The position numbers and the translations under genes were made by a program. Below, in pieces: positions 10,564 to 18,846 of a stretch of 64,000 nt of DNA. The notes under the pieces were generated by a model. The model had not been told where the DNA came from. It saw only the letters and a list, made by a program, of their open reading frames with translations, and ran no database searches. Source of the DNA: Versatilivorator sp963663845 (GTDB lineage Bacteria > Acidobacteriota > Terriglobia > Versatilivoradales > Versatilivoraceae). Every line of letters begins with the position of its first letter. Positions within the stretch are counted from its first letter, which is position 1. The DNA lies in the NCBI GenBank assembly GCA_963663845.2, contig OY760650.2, positions 1,798,001-1,862,000 on the forward strand, written 5' to 3'.

Positions 10564-11838
10564 TCAAGCGGTTTCCACCCGCTCCTTCCTCCGGTTCCAC
10601 TTCAGGTACTTCCTCCGCCGGAAGGACTGCACGCCCATGGCCGTGACCACGGTGCCGTAGTAGCCCAGCATGACGTCGCACTTCAGCTTCTCTCCCTGGC
10701 GGATGGCCTTGTGCAGATTCTGATGGTGCAGCCCGATGTCCTCGCCTCCGGTCCTGCGGTAGACCTTGGACCAGGTCTCCTGCGCCCGCAGCTCTCCCGG
10801 CCGAACCCGGTCTTCCAGGCTGACCGATTGAGGCGTGATCACGAACCCGTCCCGGGTGAAGCGCAGGGTGGCCTTGTGGCCGCGAATCACGTGGGCCACC
10901 TTGAAGTTGTTGGCCATGGAGGAGATCAGGGCCACCGTGGGGCCTCCGGGGTAGTCGCAGAGCATGTTGAAGGTGTCGGGGATCTGGGCGACGCTTTGGG
11001 TGAACTGCCAGGTCCCACCGCTGGCAACCACCCGATCGGGGAAAGTCAGCCCGGCCGCCTTGATGATTCGGGTCACGCGGTGGACGAAGAGGTCGGTGGC
11101 GACGCCGCCGGAATAGTCCCAGTAGCGTCTCCACTGAAAGAAGCGGCGCGGGTCCCAGGGGCGCTTGGGGGCCGGACCCTGCCAGGCTTTCCAGTCCAGG
11201 TTGGTGCGCGGATTGGCGTCCGGGTCGATGTCGTAGGCCCAGAAGTCGTCGCTGTAGTTTCGGGAGTAGTCGATCTGGGCCAGGACCAGTTTGCCCAGGA
11301 CTCCCTCCCGGATATAGCGGCCCGCGACCTCGTAGGATTCGTCCGACATGCCCTGCACCCCTACCTGCAGCTTCAGCTTGGAGCGTCGCACCCGCCGCAC
11401 CACCTCCTTGGCCTGCCGGATGGTCTGGGTCATGGGCTTCTCCAGGTAGATGTGCTTGCCGGCATCCAGGGCGTCCAGAGTCATGCGGTGGTGCCAGTGC
11501 TCGGGAGTGGCGATCAAGACGTAGTCCAGCTCCTTTCGGGACAGCAGGGTCCGGTAGTCGGAGTAGGCGGCGGCGCCCGTGAGAGCGGCGGCGGCATCCA
11601 GGCGTTTGCGGAAGACGTCGCAAACGGCCGCCACCTTGACGTTGGCGCTGTCCTGCATGCCCAGCAGGGCCCTCATGTGGGAGTTGCCCATGCTGCCGCA
11701 ACCGATGACCCCGATCAGAAGCCGCTCATTGGCCCCCGGGACGGCCAGGGTGCTTCGGGCGTTCCAGGCCGGGGCCAGAGCGGCGCCCATCCCCAGTTGT
11801 CTGAGAAATCCGCGGCGATCCACTCCTGGGTCCTTCAT
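10564..11838 (-). CDS. Gfo/Idh/MocA family oxidoreductase with a Tat signal
   Basis: The 424-residue protein begins with a twin-arginine export signal, DRRGFLRQLGMGAAL (residues 7-21), so it probably acts in the periplasm. A Rossmann NAD(P)-binding motif follows (GVIGCGSMG, 43-51), with the family's EKP motif at 133-135 and the alpha/beta substrate domain. Members oxidise or reduce sugars and related polyols. The substrate cannot be named from sequence. It ends 33 bp from the convergent gyrA and lies downstream of an amidohydrolase in the same direction, 57 bp away, which suggests one transcript. Confidence 0.85.
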   Translation of the reverse strand: MKDPGVDRRGFLRQLGMGAALAPAWNARSTLAVPGANERLLIGVIGCGSMGNSHMRALLGMQDSANVKVAAVCDVFRKRLDAAAALTGAAAYSDYRTLLSRKELDYVLIATPEHWHHRMTLDALDAGKHIYLEKPMTQTIRQAKEVVRRVRRSKLKLQVGVQGMSDESYEVAGRYIREGVLGKLVLAQIDYSRNYSDDFWAYDIDPDANPRTNLDWKAWQGPAPKRPWDPRRFFQWRRYWDYSGGVATDLFVHRVTRIIKAAGLTFPDRVVASGGTWQFTQSVAQIPDTFNMLCDYPGGPTVALISSMANNFKVAHVIRGHKATLRFTRDGFVITPQSVSLEDRVRPGELRAQETWSKVYRRTGGEDIGLHHQNLHKAIRQGEKLKCDVMLGYYGTVVTAMGVQSFRRRKYLKWNRRKERVETA

Positions 11839-11895
11839 GGTGATCTCCCTCCTTGGCTGATCCCGAATTGGTTGGCCGGCCGCCGTCCCGGGGAT

Positions 11896-12846
11896 TCAAG
11901 CCCTTTGCCGGGCGGCGGCGCCGGAAGGCCGCAGCAGGCGTTCCAGGTTGCCGGAAAAAATGAGCCGTCTCTCCCGCGACGAGACCCCCGATCGATCCAG
12001 AGCCGCCCGCTGAGCCAGGTGGACGTCCTTCCTCCAGCCTCGGGGAAACACGGTGGAGTCGCTCCCGAACAGCAGGCGCTCGGGCCCGAAGGCCTTCTCT
12101 TCCAGCACGGCGCCGAACACGGTCTCCAGGTCGGTGGGCTCCGGCCGCTGCCGCATCCAGGAGTTGGAGCTGGAGGTGTCGAGGTAGAGGTTGCGGGTTT
12201 CCCGGGCCGCTTCCAGCAGGGCCGCCAGACGGCCGCTCCCGAAGTGGGGAACGATGAAGGGCACCTCCGGAAAGGCTCGCAGGGCGTTGCCCAGGCGCCG
12301 GGGGTCTCCATAGCCGGGCCGGATGGCGCCGCCGCCCCCGAGCTTCTCCTGGATGACGATTCGCAACGGTCCGACGTGGACGAAGACGATCAGCCCCTGC
12401 CGTCCCGCCAGGCGGCAGGTTTCCAGACAGGCCGGGTCGTCCGGAAAGAACCGGTGCATGGCCGGGAAGAGCAGCAGCCCGCGAAGCCCCCTGGAGGCGA
12501 TGTCGGCGGTGGCCCTGCCGGCCTCCGGGTCCAGCGGGTTCAGCACCTGGAAGCCGGCGAACTTGTTCGGGAAGGCGGCAACCGCCCGGGACACGGCCTG
12601 CTGCTCGCCCGGGACGCTTCCGAAGAGGAAAGCGCGGGAGACCTGGTGACGATCCAGTTGCTCCGCCCACAACGCAGCCAGGTCCTCCGGCTCCCCGGGC
12701 GGGAGAGAGATGCCCAACCGTTGCGCCACCCGGGCGGCGGGATCCTCGAGCGCCCGGTACTCCGCAGACTGCCTCGCGTAAAAACAGAGGACCTCCCGGG
12801 TGAAAAAATGGAGGTGAGCGTCGCACAGAGCTTCCGTGAGGGCCAT
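11896..12846 (-). CDS. Amidohydrolase family protein (TIM-barrel, metal-dependent)
   Basis: The 316-residue protein starts MALTEALCDAHLHFF, carrying the metal-binding D-x-H-x-H motif (residues 9-13). Further barrel strands include VFVHVGP, FIVPHFGSGR and a late LLFGSDSTVF that would supply the catalytic aspartate. This is the amidohydrolase-2 layout used by decarboxylases and lactonases of the ACMSD group. The ATG at 12846 puts the metal motif near the N-terminus, as is usual. A longer in-frame start at 12921 would overlap the upstream methyltransferase gene. Confidence 0.78.
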   Translation of the reverse strand: MALTEALCDAHLHFFTREVLCFYARQSAEYRALEDPAARVAQRLGISLPPGEPEDLAALWAEQLDRHQVSRAFLFGSVPGEQQAVSRAVAAFPNKFAGFQVLNPLDPEAGRATADIASRGLRGLLLFPAMHRFFPDDPACLETCRLAGRQGLIVFVHVGPLRIVIQEKLGGGGAIRPGYGDPRRLGNALRAFPEVPFIVPHFGSGRLAALLEAARETRNLYLDTSSSNSWMRQRPEPTDLETVFGAVLEEKAFGPERLLFGSDSTVFPRGWRKDVHLAQRAALDRSGVSSRERRLIFSGNLERLLRPSGAAARQRA

Positions 12847-12917
12847 GATAACGGGTGTCCTGTCTCGGAAACCAAGATTACCATCTCCGATGGGGGTTCC
12901 GCAGAGAAACAGTGGGT

Positions 12918-13625
12918 TCACTCCGCCTGCGCCCGATAGGCCAGGTTGCGGAACGGGGGCCAGGGGGTGTGAATCCTGAAAGGCTGCAGGTTGCGGAACC
13001 CCTGTTCCTGGAGGAGGACGACCAGCTCGGCGGCGCTACGGAGCTTGTGCGAGCCGCTGCCCCGCAGGATGACGCGATTGATCGCACCCCAGGCATAGGG
13101 CCTGAACTCCCACAGAACGAACCTCCCTCCCGGCCGCAACAGGTCTCTCACCTGGGCCAGCACCTGGCGCAACTGGGGGTCGGTCAGGTACTTGGCCACG
13201 TGGGAGAGCAGGACCACGTCGAAACAGCGGCGGCGGAAGGGCATCTGCAGGGCGCTGGCGACCATGAAATGGAGCGACGGACGCCCCGGCTCCAGGCCTC
13301 CTCGGGCCCGCCGCACCATCTGGTAGGACAGGTCGATCCCGAAGTAGGGCTGCGCCGCCCCCACCCGGCGTTGGCTGGCGGCCAGGATTTCTCCCAGTCC
13401 CGAACCGATTTCCATCACCCGATCCTCGGGGCGCAGGGCGGCGGCCTGGATGAAGCGGCCGGCGTAGACCGTCCCGCTCAGGCTGAAGACCGTCCGCCCC
13501 AGGTGGGAACGCAGGCCGGCGCCGCCGATCCACTGGTCGTAAAAGGCTTGAGCCCGAGACTCCGATTCGCTGAGGCGGAGGCCGTCCCCGGATCCACTGC
13601 CGTCGGGTTGGTGGGGGTGTTGCAC
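12918..13625 (-). CDS. Class I SAM-dependent methyltransferase
   Basis: The 235-residue protein has motif I VMEIGSGLGEI (70-80), an acidic loop at the end of strand 2 (YFGIDLSYQM), a post-I CFDVVLLSHV, and a LRPGGRFVLWEF strand. All are typical of UbiE-like class I methyltransferases. The acceptor is unknown. The GTG start lies 6 bp after the CMD-domain gene, and the amidohydrolase gene follows after 71 bp, so the genes likely form one leftward operon. The first ~20 residues are low complexity and the true start could be later. Confidence 0.8.
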   Translation of the reverse strand: MQHPHQPDGSGSGDGLRLSESESRAQAFYDQWIGGAGLRSHLGRTVFSLSGTVYAGRFIQAAALRPEDRVMEIGSGLGEILAASQRRVGAAQPYFGIDLSYQMVRRARGGLEPGRPSLHFMVASALQMPFRRRCFDVVLLSHVAKYLTDPQLRQVLAQVRDLLRPGGRFVLWEFRPYAWGAINRVILRGSGSHKLRSAAELVVLLQEQGFRNLQPFRIHTPWPPFRNLAYRAQAE

Positions 13626-13631
13626 GGGGGA

Positions 13632-14000
13632 CTAATAGTGTTTCAGGTTGAGGTTGGCGGCGGCGATATCGGTCACGTCCACGACCGCGGCGGCGTTGAC
13701 ACCCATGGCGATGGCGATGGTCTCGCTGATTTCTTCCTTGGTAACGCCCAGCTTGAGGGCCTTCCTGATGTGGCCCTCCAGGCAGCCCTGGCATTGGGCC
13801 GTCAGCGATGCGGAAATCGCGATGAGCTCCTTGGTCTTGCGGTCCAGCCGGGATTCCTTGTAGGTCTCCGCGTAGAATTCGAAGTAGATCCTCTTCATGC
13901 GCGGAGCCAGCATGCTGTAGCTTTCGATCTTGCGAGCCGGCTCATGGTGGTGAGAAGGCGTGGGGGCGTCCTCCGAATTCCGGTCAGTCTTGCTGTTCAA
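13632..14000 (-). CDS. Carboxymuconolactone decarboxylase / AhpD-like protein
   Basis: The 122-residue protein contains the AhpD-type redox motif CQGCLEGH (Cys70, Cys73, His77), after LDRKTKELIAISASLTAQ and before ALKLGVTKEEISETIAIA. This is the standard CMD fold, seen in alkylhydroperoxidase-like peroxidases and lactone decarboxylases. A TTG start at 14000 is chosen because AAAGGAG lies 7 bp upstream. An upstream in-frame TTG at 14054 lacks such a site. It is the first gene of a leftward operon and is divergent from the TPR gene at 14289. Confidence 0.85.
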   Translation of the reverse strand: MNSKTDRNSEDAPTPSHHHEPARKIESYSMLAPRMKRIYFEFYAETYKESRLDRKTKELIAISASLTAQCQGCLEGHIRKALKLGVTKEEISETIAIAMGVNAAAVVDVTDIAAANLNLKHY

Positions 14001-14169
14001 GTGCCAACTCCTTTGTGGGGGTCTGGGATGCCTGGGTCCGATCCCGGTGTCCAAGGGATTTTATAGCATCGAAGCGGTCGATTCCGAAGCCCTTTCGGCG
14101 GCCTCTCCCGAGGCGGAGATTTCCCGGCAGGGGGCGGGGCGCCCCCTGCGCGCGCGCGTTGCATGACTA

Positions 14170-14198
14170 TTGACAGGCACGGGGCAAATCCCGATAAT
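14170..14198 (+). promoter_or_regulatory. Promoter for the secreted TPR protein
   Basis: A perfect -35 TTGACA (14170-14175), a 17-bp spacer and a -10 GATAAT (14193-14198) lie about 90 bp upstream of the ATG at 14289. This is a strong match to sigma-70-type consensus. Confidence 0.7.
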
Positions 14199-14288
14199 GC
14201 CCCTTACCTGTATGAGACCAGTAAGGAATGCTCTTCGTGGGCCGGCCAGGAAAGGGCAGGGCCGATGAAGCGTCGTCGGGAGGACATC

Positions 14289-15290
14289 ATGTCAAAAGTC
14301 GCATCCATGGTTCTGGCACTGTCGCTGGGGTTGGGGTTGACCGTCGATTCATTGATCGCGGCGCCGGGGCAGGCGGATCCGAACGCAAAGGCCCGCAAGG
14401 AATATGCCGTGCTGGACAAGGCGTTGAAGGCCAACGGCTGGAAAGCGAAGGCCGATGGGCTGCGGGCATTCATCCAGGCCCACCCGGACTCGCAGTACAA
14501 GGACTACGCGCAGAAACAAGCCCTGGCCGCCCAGCAGCAGTTTGTCGTGGAGCTCTACCAGAAGAAGGACATGGCCGCGCTGGGCCGGGCCTCGGAGGAG
14601 TTGCTTCGAATGCAGCCGGGCGACGAAAGAGGACTGGGAGGAGCTTTGGAGGCCTATTACGCCACCAAGAACTACGCCAAGGCGGCCAGGTACGGGGAGC
14701 AGCTCTACGCCAAGAAGCCCTCTCCGGGCATCGCCGCGGCCCTGGCCGATTGCTACGACAAGCTGAATGACCGCAACAAGTTCGCGACCTATGCCCGGAC
14801 GGTGACCGAGGGGAAGAGCGACAAAGAGGCCTTCCCCTACAACATCAAGCTCTTCGATCACTACTCCCGGCGCAGGAGCGTCGGCCGCGCGGCCGGCTAC
14901 GCCCAGAAGATGCTGGCGGCTTACAGTGGCGACGAACTGCCTCCCGGCTTTACCGAGGAGAGCTGGAATCAGGTCAAGGGCCAGCTCTATTCGACCATTG
15001 GGCTGAACCACTTCAATCGAAAGCGATGGCGCCAGACGCTGGTCAACTACCGGAACAGCTTGAGGTTCAAGCCAAGAGATTCCTCGGCTTACTACCACAT
15101 GGGAATGAGCCAGTGGCAGCTGAAGGAGAACCGGGTGGCGATGAAGCTCCTGGCCCAGGCCGAGGGCCTCGGCGGCAGCTACGCCGCCCGGGCCACCAAG
15201 GCCCTGGAGGCCCTCTTCAGGGCCGCCACCGGGGGGTCGCTGGACGGTCTCGACCGCATCAGAAAGGCCGCCATGGCCGAATTGAACTAG
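14289..15290 (+). CDS. Secreted tetratricopeptide-repeat-like protein, unknown function
   Basis: The 333-residue product begins MSKVASMVLALSLGLGL, a Sec signal peptide with likely cleavage near SLIAAPG. The rest is alpha-helical and has degenerate TPR units, such as YYATKNYAKAARYGEQLYAKKP and LYSTIGLNHFNRKRWRQTLVNYRNSLRFKP. The start is set by GGGAGG at 14278-14283, 5 bp before ATG 14289, because longer frames would not expose the signal peptide. It is probably a periplasmic scaffold protein. A strong promoter precedes it and a long hairpin follows it, so it looks monocistronic. Confidence 0.7.
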   Translation: MSKVASMVLALSLGLGLTVDSLIAAPGQADPNAKARKEYAVLDKALKANGWKAKADGLRAFIQAHPDSQYKDYAQKQALAAQQQFVVELYQKKDMAALGRASEELLRMQPGDERGLGGALEAYYATKNYAKAARYGEQLYAKKPSPGIAAALADCYDKLNDRNKFATYARTVTEGKSDKEAFPYNIKLFDHYSRRRSVGRAAGYAQKMLAAYSGDELPPGFTEESWNQVKGQLYSTIGLNHFNRKRWRQTLVNYRNSLRFKPRDSSAYYHMGMSQWQLKENRVAMKLLAQAEGLGGSYAARATKALEALFRAATGGSLDGLDRIRKAAMAELN

Positions 15291-15306
15291 TTCTGGTGTC
15301 AGTCAC

Positions 15307-15347
15307 CGACTCACAGCCGGGCGGGGAGTCCCTCCGGCTGTGAGTCG
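15307..15347 (+). terminator. Hairpin downstream of the TPR gene
   Basis: CGACTCACAGCCGG (15307-15320) pairs perfectly with its complement at 15334-15347 across a 13-nt loop, giving a 14-bp GC-rich stem 16 bp after the stop codon. No U-tract follows. It could terminate or protect the transcript, but it is not a textbook intrinsic terminator. Confidence 0.55.
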
Positions 15348-15470
15348 CCCTCCTCGCCGCTCGTCCGGGCCTCCGCCGGATTCGACCTCGAAAGCGCCGG
15401 GCGTTCCCTCCCCTCCATCGAGACAGTCGACAATATTCCTGAGACAGGACACTATTCATCGGGGGAAGGC

Positions 15471-16193
15471 GTGGAAATCGGCATCGTCGGCTTTGGAAGG
15501 TTCGGCCGGTTTGCGGCGGAGATTCTCGGGAAGGACTTCCCGGTTTCGGTCTTTGACCGCAAGCCTCCCTCCGCGCCAGGCGGCGTTCGGCTCGCCACTC
15601 TGAGAGAGGTGGCCCGCAAGCCCTGCCTGCTGCTGTGCGTTCCCATCTCCCAAATGGAGCGGGTGTGCCGTCGCCTGGGGCCCCTGCTGGCCCCCGGCCA
15701 ACTGGTCATGGATACCTGCTCCGTCAAGGAAGAGCCGCTCAGGCTCATGCTGGACTGCTTCCCCGAGTCGGTCGAAGTCCTGGGAACCCATCCCCTCTTC
15801 GGTCCGGAAACGGGCCGTCACGGGATCAGCGGCTTGGAAGTGGTTCTCTGCCCCGGCAGGGGCAGCCGGGTCGGCCCAGTCCGGCAGTACCTGGAAAGGC
15901 TGCAACTGAAGGTGACCGTGGCCACCGCAACCGAGCATGACCGGGCCATGGCCGGCACCCAGGCCCTGTTCCACTTCCTGGCCCAAGGGTTTTCCCGGAT
16001 GAAGGTGGGTCCCGACACCCTGGCCACGCCCGGCCCGGCCCAGCTCTTCCGGGCATTTCAGGACGTGAGGGCCGACTCCAGGCAGCTCTTCCGCGACCTG
16101 CAGCAAAGGAACCGCTTTGCCCCGGCCCAGCGAAAAAAGCTCATCGACAGCCTGGCGGCTTTGGACCGAAACCTGTCCAAGAGGCAGGGCTGA
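15471..16193 (+). CDS. tyrA: Prephenate (or arogenate) dehydrogenase
   Basis: The 240-residue protein opens with a Rossmann NAD(P) fingerprint, IGIVGFGRFG (3-12). It has the TyrA family markers MDTCSVKEEP and LGTHPLFGPETG, followed by the dimerising helical domain with TATEHDRAMAGTQAL. It oxidatively decarboxylates prephenate or arogenate in tyrosine synthesis. The GTG start is preceded by GGGGGAAGG. At 240 residues it is shorter than most bacterial TyrA proteins (about 280 or more) and lacks any ACT or mutase domain. That resembles the compact arogenate-type enzymes, but specificity cannot be fixed here. Confidence 0.83.
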   Translation: MEIGIVGFGRFGRFAAEILGKDFPVSVFDRKPPSAPGGVRLATLREVARKPCLLLCVPISQMERVCRRLGPLLAPGQLVMDTCSVKEEPLRLMLDCFPESVEVLGTHPLFGPETGRHGISGLEVVLCPGRGSRVGPVRQYLERLQLKVTVATATEHDRAMAGTQALFHFLAQGFSRMKVGPDTLATPGPAQLFRAFQDVRADSRQLFRDLQQRNRFAPAQRKKLIDSLAALDRNLSKRQG

Positions 16194-16229
16194 GCGGCCC
16201 CTTGGCCCCACCAGCCGCCCCCCTGGCGT

Positions 16230-17405
16230 TCAGATCTTGCGTATCTCCTGCTGGATGGGATCCCCGGTGACCAGCAGCTCCTCCTCGCCCAGGTAGACGT
16301 TCAACTCGCTGCGGATGCCGAAGTCCGGCAGGTAGATTCCCGGCTCGATGGAAAAGCAGGTGCGTGGAATCAGGAGCCGCTCGTCGCGGGTTTCCAATCC
16401 ATCCAGGTTGGCTCCGTTGCCGTGGTCCGACTCCCCGATGCTGTGGCCGGTCCGGTGGATGAAATACCGGCCGAACCCGGCCCGGGCGATCACCTGGCGA
16501 GCCACGCCATCCACCTCCCATCCCCGCACGGCGGTCCGGCGGCCTGTCCTGGAGCGCACGAACTCCAGGGTGCGGTCCCGCGCCTCCCGAACCACCTCCC
16601 AGACCCGGACGATCCTTTCGGGGATCGATTCTCCCAGGAAGGCGACCCAGGTGTAGTCGGCGTAGACGGCCTGCGGCCGGGAGAGCCTGGCCCAGAAATC
16701 GATGAGCAGCAGGTCGCCCGGCCGGATGGGAGCCGAGCCTTCCGAGGAGGGCTCATAGTGGGGGTTCCCGCTGTTGCGGTTGACGGCCACAATGGGAGGA
16801 GAAGAGGATTCCAGACCGCGCTCCCGATACCGCCGGCACATGCTCTGCTGCAGTTCGTACTCGGTCAGACGGGCGCCGTTCCCGGTGGCCTCCCGCACCT
16901 GATCGAAGGTCTCGAACAGGATCTCCATCAGGAGACGGCTGGCCTCCAGGTGGGTCTGGAGCTGCTCCCGGCTCCAGCGCGCCTCGAAGGTTTGAACCAG
17001 GTCGGCCGAGGAAACCACGGTCTTGCCCAGGCTGCGCACCAGCTCCAGCGTGCCGGCATCCACTCGGGAAACATAGGGGATGAAGCATTGGGGAGAATAC
17101 TCCATGGCCACCCGGCGGCTCCCCTGAAGCAGGCGCTCCAGGCCCGCCTGCATCTCCTCCCAACTGCTGAAGAGAACCGAGGGCGCCGGCAGGTGCTCGA
17201 ACCCCTGGCGCTCGATGCTGTGACACAGGAGGGTCATGGGGCCTTGGGAGGGGATCCAGCAGAACCAGCGCCGGGTCAGCATGGCGTCCTGCAGGCCGAG
17301 CAGCTTGCGGGCGATCGGGTTGAGGCCCTGAAAGTCGTAGAGCAGCCACCCGTCCAGCTTCATGGCTTTCAATTGGGCTTGAACTTCCTGGAGATCCATG
17401 GTCAT
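16230..17405 (-). CDS. M24 family metallopeptidase (Xaa-Pro aminopeptidase-like)
   Basis: The 391-residue protein has an N-terminal creatinase-like domain and a C-terminal pita-bread domain. Five metal ligands are visible in order: Asp in LLLIDFWAR, Asp in YADYTWVAF, His in RTGHSIGESDHG, Glu in CFSIEPGIY and Glu in IRSELNVYL. Such enzymes remove N-terminal residues before proline or hydrolyse related substrates. AAGGAG lies upstream of the ATG at 17405. It is convergent with tyrA and divergent from metK. The substrate is inferred only at family level. Confidence 0.87.
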   Translation of the reverse strand: MTMDLQEVQAQLKAMKLDGWLLYDFQGLNPIARKLLGLQDAMLTRRWFCWIPSQGPMTLLCHSIERQGFEHLPAPSVLFSSWEEMQAGLERLLQGSRRVAMEYSPQCFIPYVSRVDAGTLELVRSLGKTVVSSADLVQTFEARWSREQLQTHLEASRLLMEILFETFDQVREATGNGARLTEYELQQSMCRRYRERGLESSSPPIVAVNRNSGNPHYEPSSEGSAPIRPGDLLLIDFWARLSRPQAVYADYTWVAFLGESIPERIVRVWEVVREARDRTLEFVRSRTGRRTAVRGWEVDGVARQVIARAGFGRYFIHRTGHSIGESDHGNGANLDGLETRDERLLIPRTCFSIEPGIYLPDFGIRSELNVYLGEEELLVTGDPIQQEIRKI

Positions 17406-17490
17406 GGCGTCGTCTGCTCCTTGATTGGAGGCGGTCAGCGGGAGGCTGGCCCGCCCTTTCCGTCGGTCCTTCCTCCCAACGGCAATGGGC

Positions 17491-17661
17491 TTGACAAACC
17501 GGAAGGCCCAAGACTATCGTTCAGCCGCTCGCCCAAAGGCCCGGGGACCGGGCCAACCGGTCCTCTTCCTGGCTGAAATGGAATTATATGACGAGTTTGC
17601 GGTTGAACCGCAGCATTGGATTGCGGCCATTGCAACGAGACCATGGAGGGAGTAGGCGGAT
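17491..17661 (+). promoter_or_regulatory. metK: metK promoter and structured leader
   Basis: TTGACA (17491-17496), an 18-bp spacer and TATCGT (17515-17520) face metK. The predicted leader of about 135 nt contains hairpins: GGCCCGG-GGA-CCGGGCC near 17538-17554, and TGCGGTT-G-AACCGCA near 17600-17615. Its length and structure could allow RNA-level control of metK, but it does not match the SAM riboswitch cores I know. GGAGGG precedes the ATG. Confidence 0.4.
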
Positions 17662-18846
17662 ATGGCAGACAGGGAAAGAATGCTGTTCACCAGCGAGGCC
17701 GTTTCGGAAGGACATCCCGACAAGGTTGCCGACCAGGTGTCCGACGCCATCGTGGATGCCTGCATCGCCGGCGACCCGGAGTCCCGCGTCGCCTGTGAGA
17801 CGCTGGTGACCACCGACTATTGCCTGGTCGCGGGGGAGGTGACCTCCAAGGCCAGGGACAGTGTCGACGTCGAGCAGGTCGTCAGGGACACGATCCGGGA
17901 GATCGGCTACGTGGAAGGCGGCATCGGTTTCGACTACCGGAGTTGCCGGGTGGACGTCAGGATCGATCCCCAGTCGGAGGATATCTCTCAGGGAGTCACC
18001 GAGGGCAAGGGGCTCTTCAAGGAGCAGGGAGCCGGGGACCAGGGCATGATGTTCGGCTACGCCTGTGACGAGACGCCGGAACTGATGCCCACCCCCATCG
18101 TTCTGGCGCAGAAGCTGGTGGAAGAGCTGGCCAAGCTCCGCAAGGCCTCCGCCCTGGACTATATCCGACCCGACAGCAAGAGCCAGGTGACGGTGGAATA
18201 CGCGGACGGCAAGCCGGTGCGCATCGACTCGCTGGTCATCTCGACCCAGCATCACGAGAGCGTCGCTCACCGGCAGATCGAGGAAGACGTCCTGGAACGG
18301 GTCGTCCGCCCCGTCGTTCCGGCCGGCCTGCTGGACGATCAGACCCGGTACTACGTCAATCCCACCGGGAAATTCGTCCGAGGGGGCCCCCAGGGGGATA
18401 CGGGCTTGACGGGGCGCAAGATCATCGTGGACACCTACGGGGGCTGGGCCCGGCATGGCGGCGGGGCCTTTTCGGGGAAGGACCCATCCAAGGTGGACCG
18501 AAGCGCCGCCTACGCGGCTCGCTACGTGGCCAAGAACATCGTGGCGGCCAAACTGGCCGGGAAATGCGAGGTCCAGCTCGCCTATGCCATCGGCGTGGCC
18601 CAGCCGGTTTCGATCCTGGTCGACACCTTCGGCACCGGCAAGCTCAGCGGCGAGGAGCTGGTGAAGGTGGTTCGAGAAGCCTTCGATCTTCGTCCCAAGG
18701 GGATCATCGACGCCCTCTCTCTCAAGCGCCCCATCTTCAGGGCCACGGCCGCCTACGGCCACTTCGGGCGACCGCCCGGCGCCGACGGTTCCTTCAGTTG
18801 GGAAAAGACCGATCGTGCCGAGGCCCTGGTCTTGCAGACTCCATGA
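17662..18846 (+). CDS. metK: S-adenosylmethionine synthase
   Basis: The 394-residue length matches MetK. Signatures include the N-terminal LFTSEAVSEGHPDKVADQVSD (ATP-binding His), the hexapeptide-type motif GAGDQG (123-128) and the phosphate loop GGGAFSGKDPSKVDRSAAY. It makes SAM from methionine and ATP in the cytosol. Its TGA overlaps the ATG of the next gene (ATGA), so the acyl-AMP ligase fusion is translated in coupling with it. The leader upstream is long and structured. Confidence 0.97.
   Translation: MADRERMLFTSEAVSEGHPDKVADQVSDAIVDACIAGDPESRVACETLVTTDYCLVAGEVTSKARDSVDVEQVVRDTIREIGYVEGGIGFDYRSCRVDVRIDPQSEDISQGVTEGKGLFKEQGAGDQGMMFGYACDETPELMPTPIVLAQKLVEELAKLRKASALDYIRPDSKSQVTVEYADGKPVRIDSLVISTQHHESVAHRQIEEDVLERVVRPVVPAGLLDDQTRYYVNPTGKFVRGGPQGDTGLTGRKIIVDTYGGWARHGGGAFSGKDPSKVDRSAAYAARYVAKNIVAAKLAGKCEVQLAYAIGVAQPVSILVDTFGTGKLSGEELVKVVREAFDLRPKGIIDALSLKRPIFRATAAYGHFGRPPGADGSFSWEKTDRAEALVLQTP

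Noticed and set aside
17521..17661. SAM-I/SAM-II riboswitch before metK
   Set aside because: Hairpins exist, but the conserved cores of these classes were not found; kept only as a structured leader.
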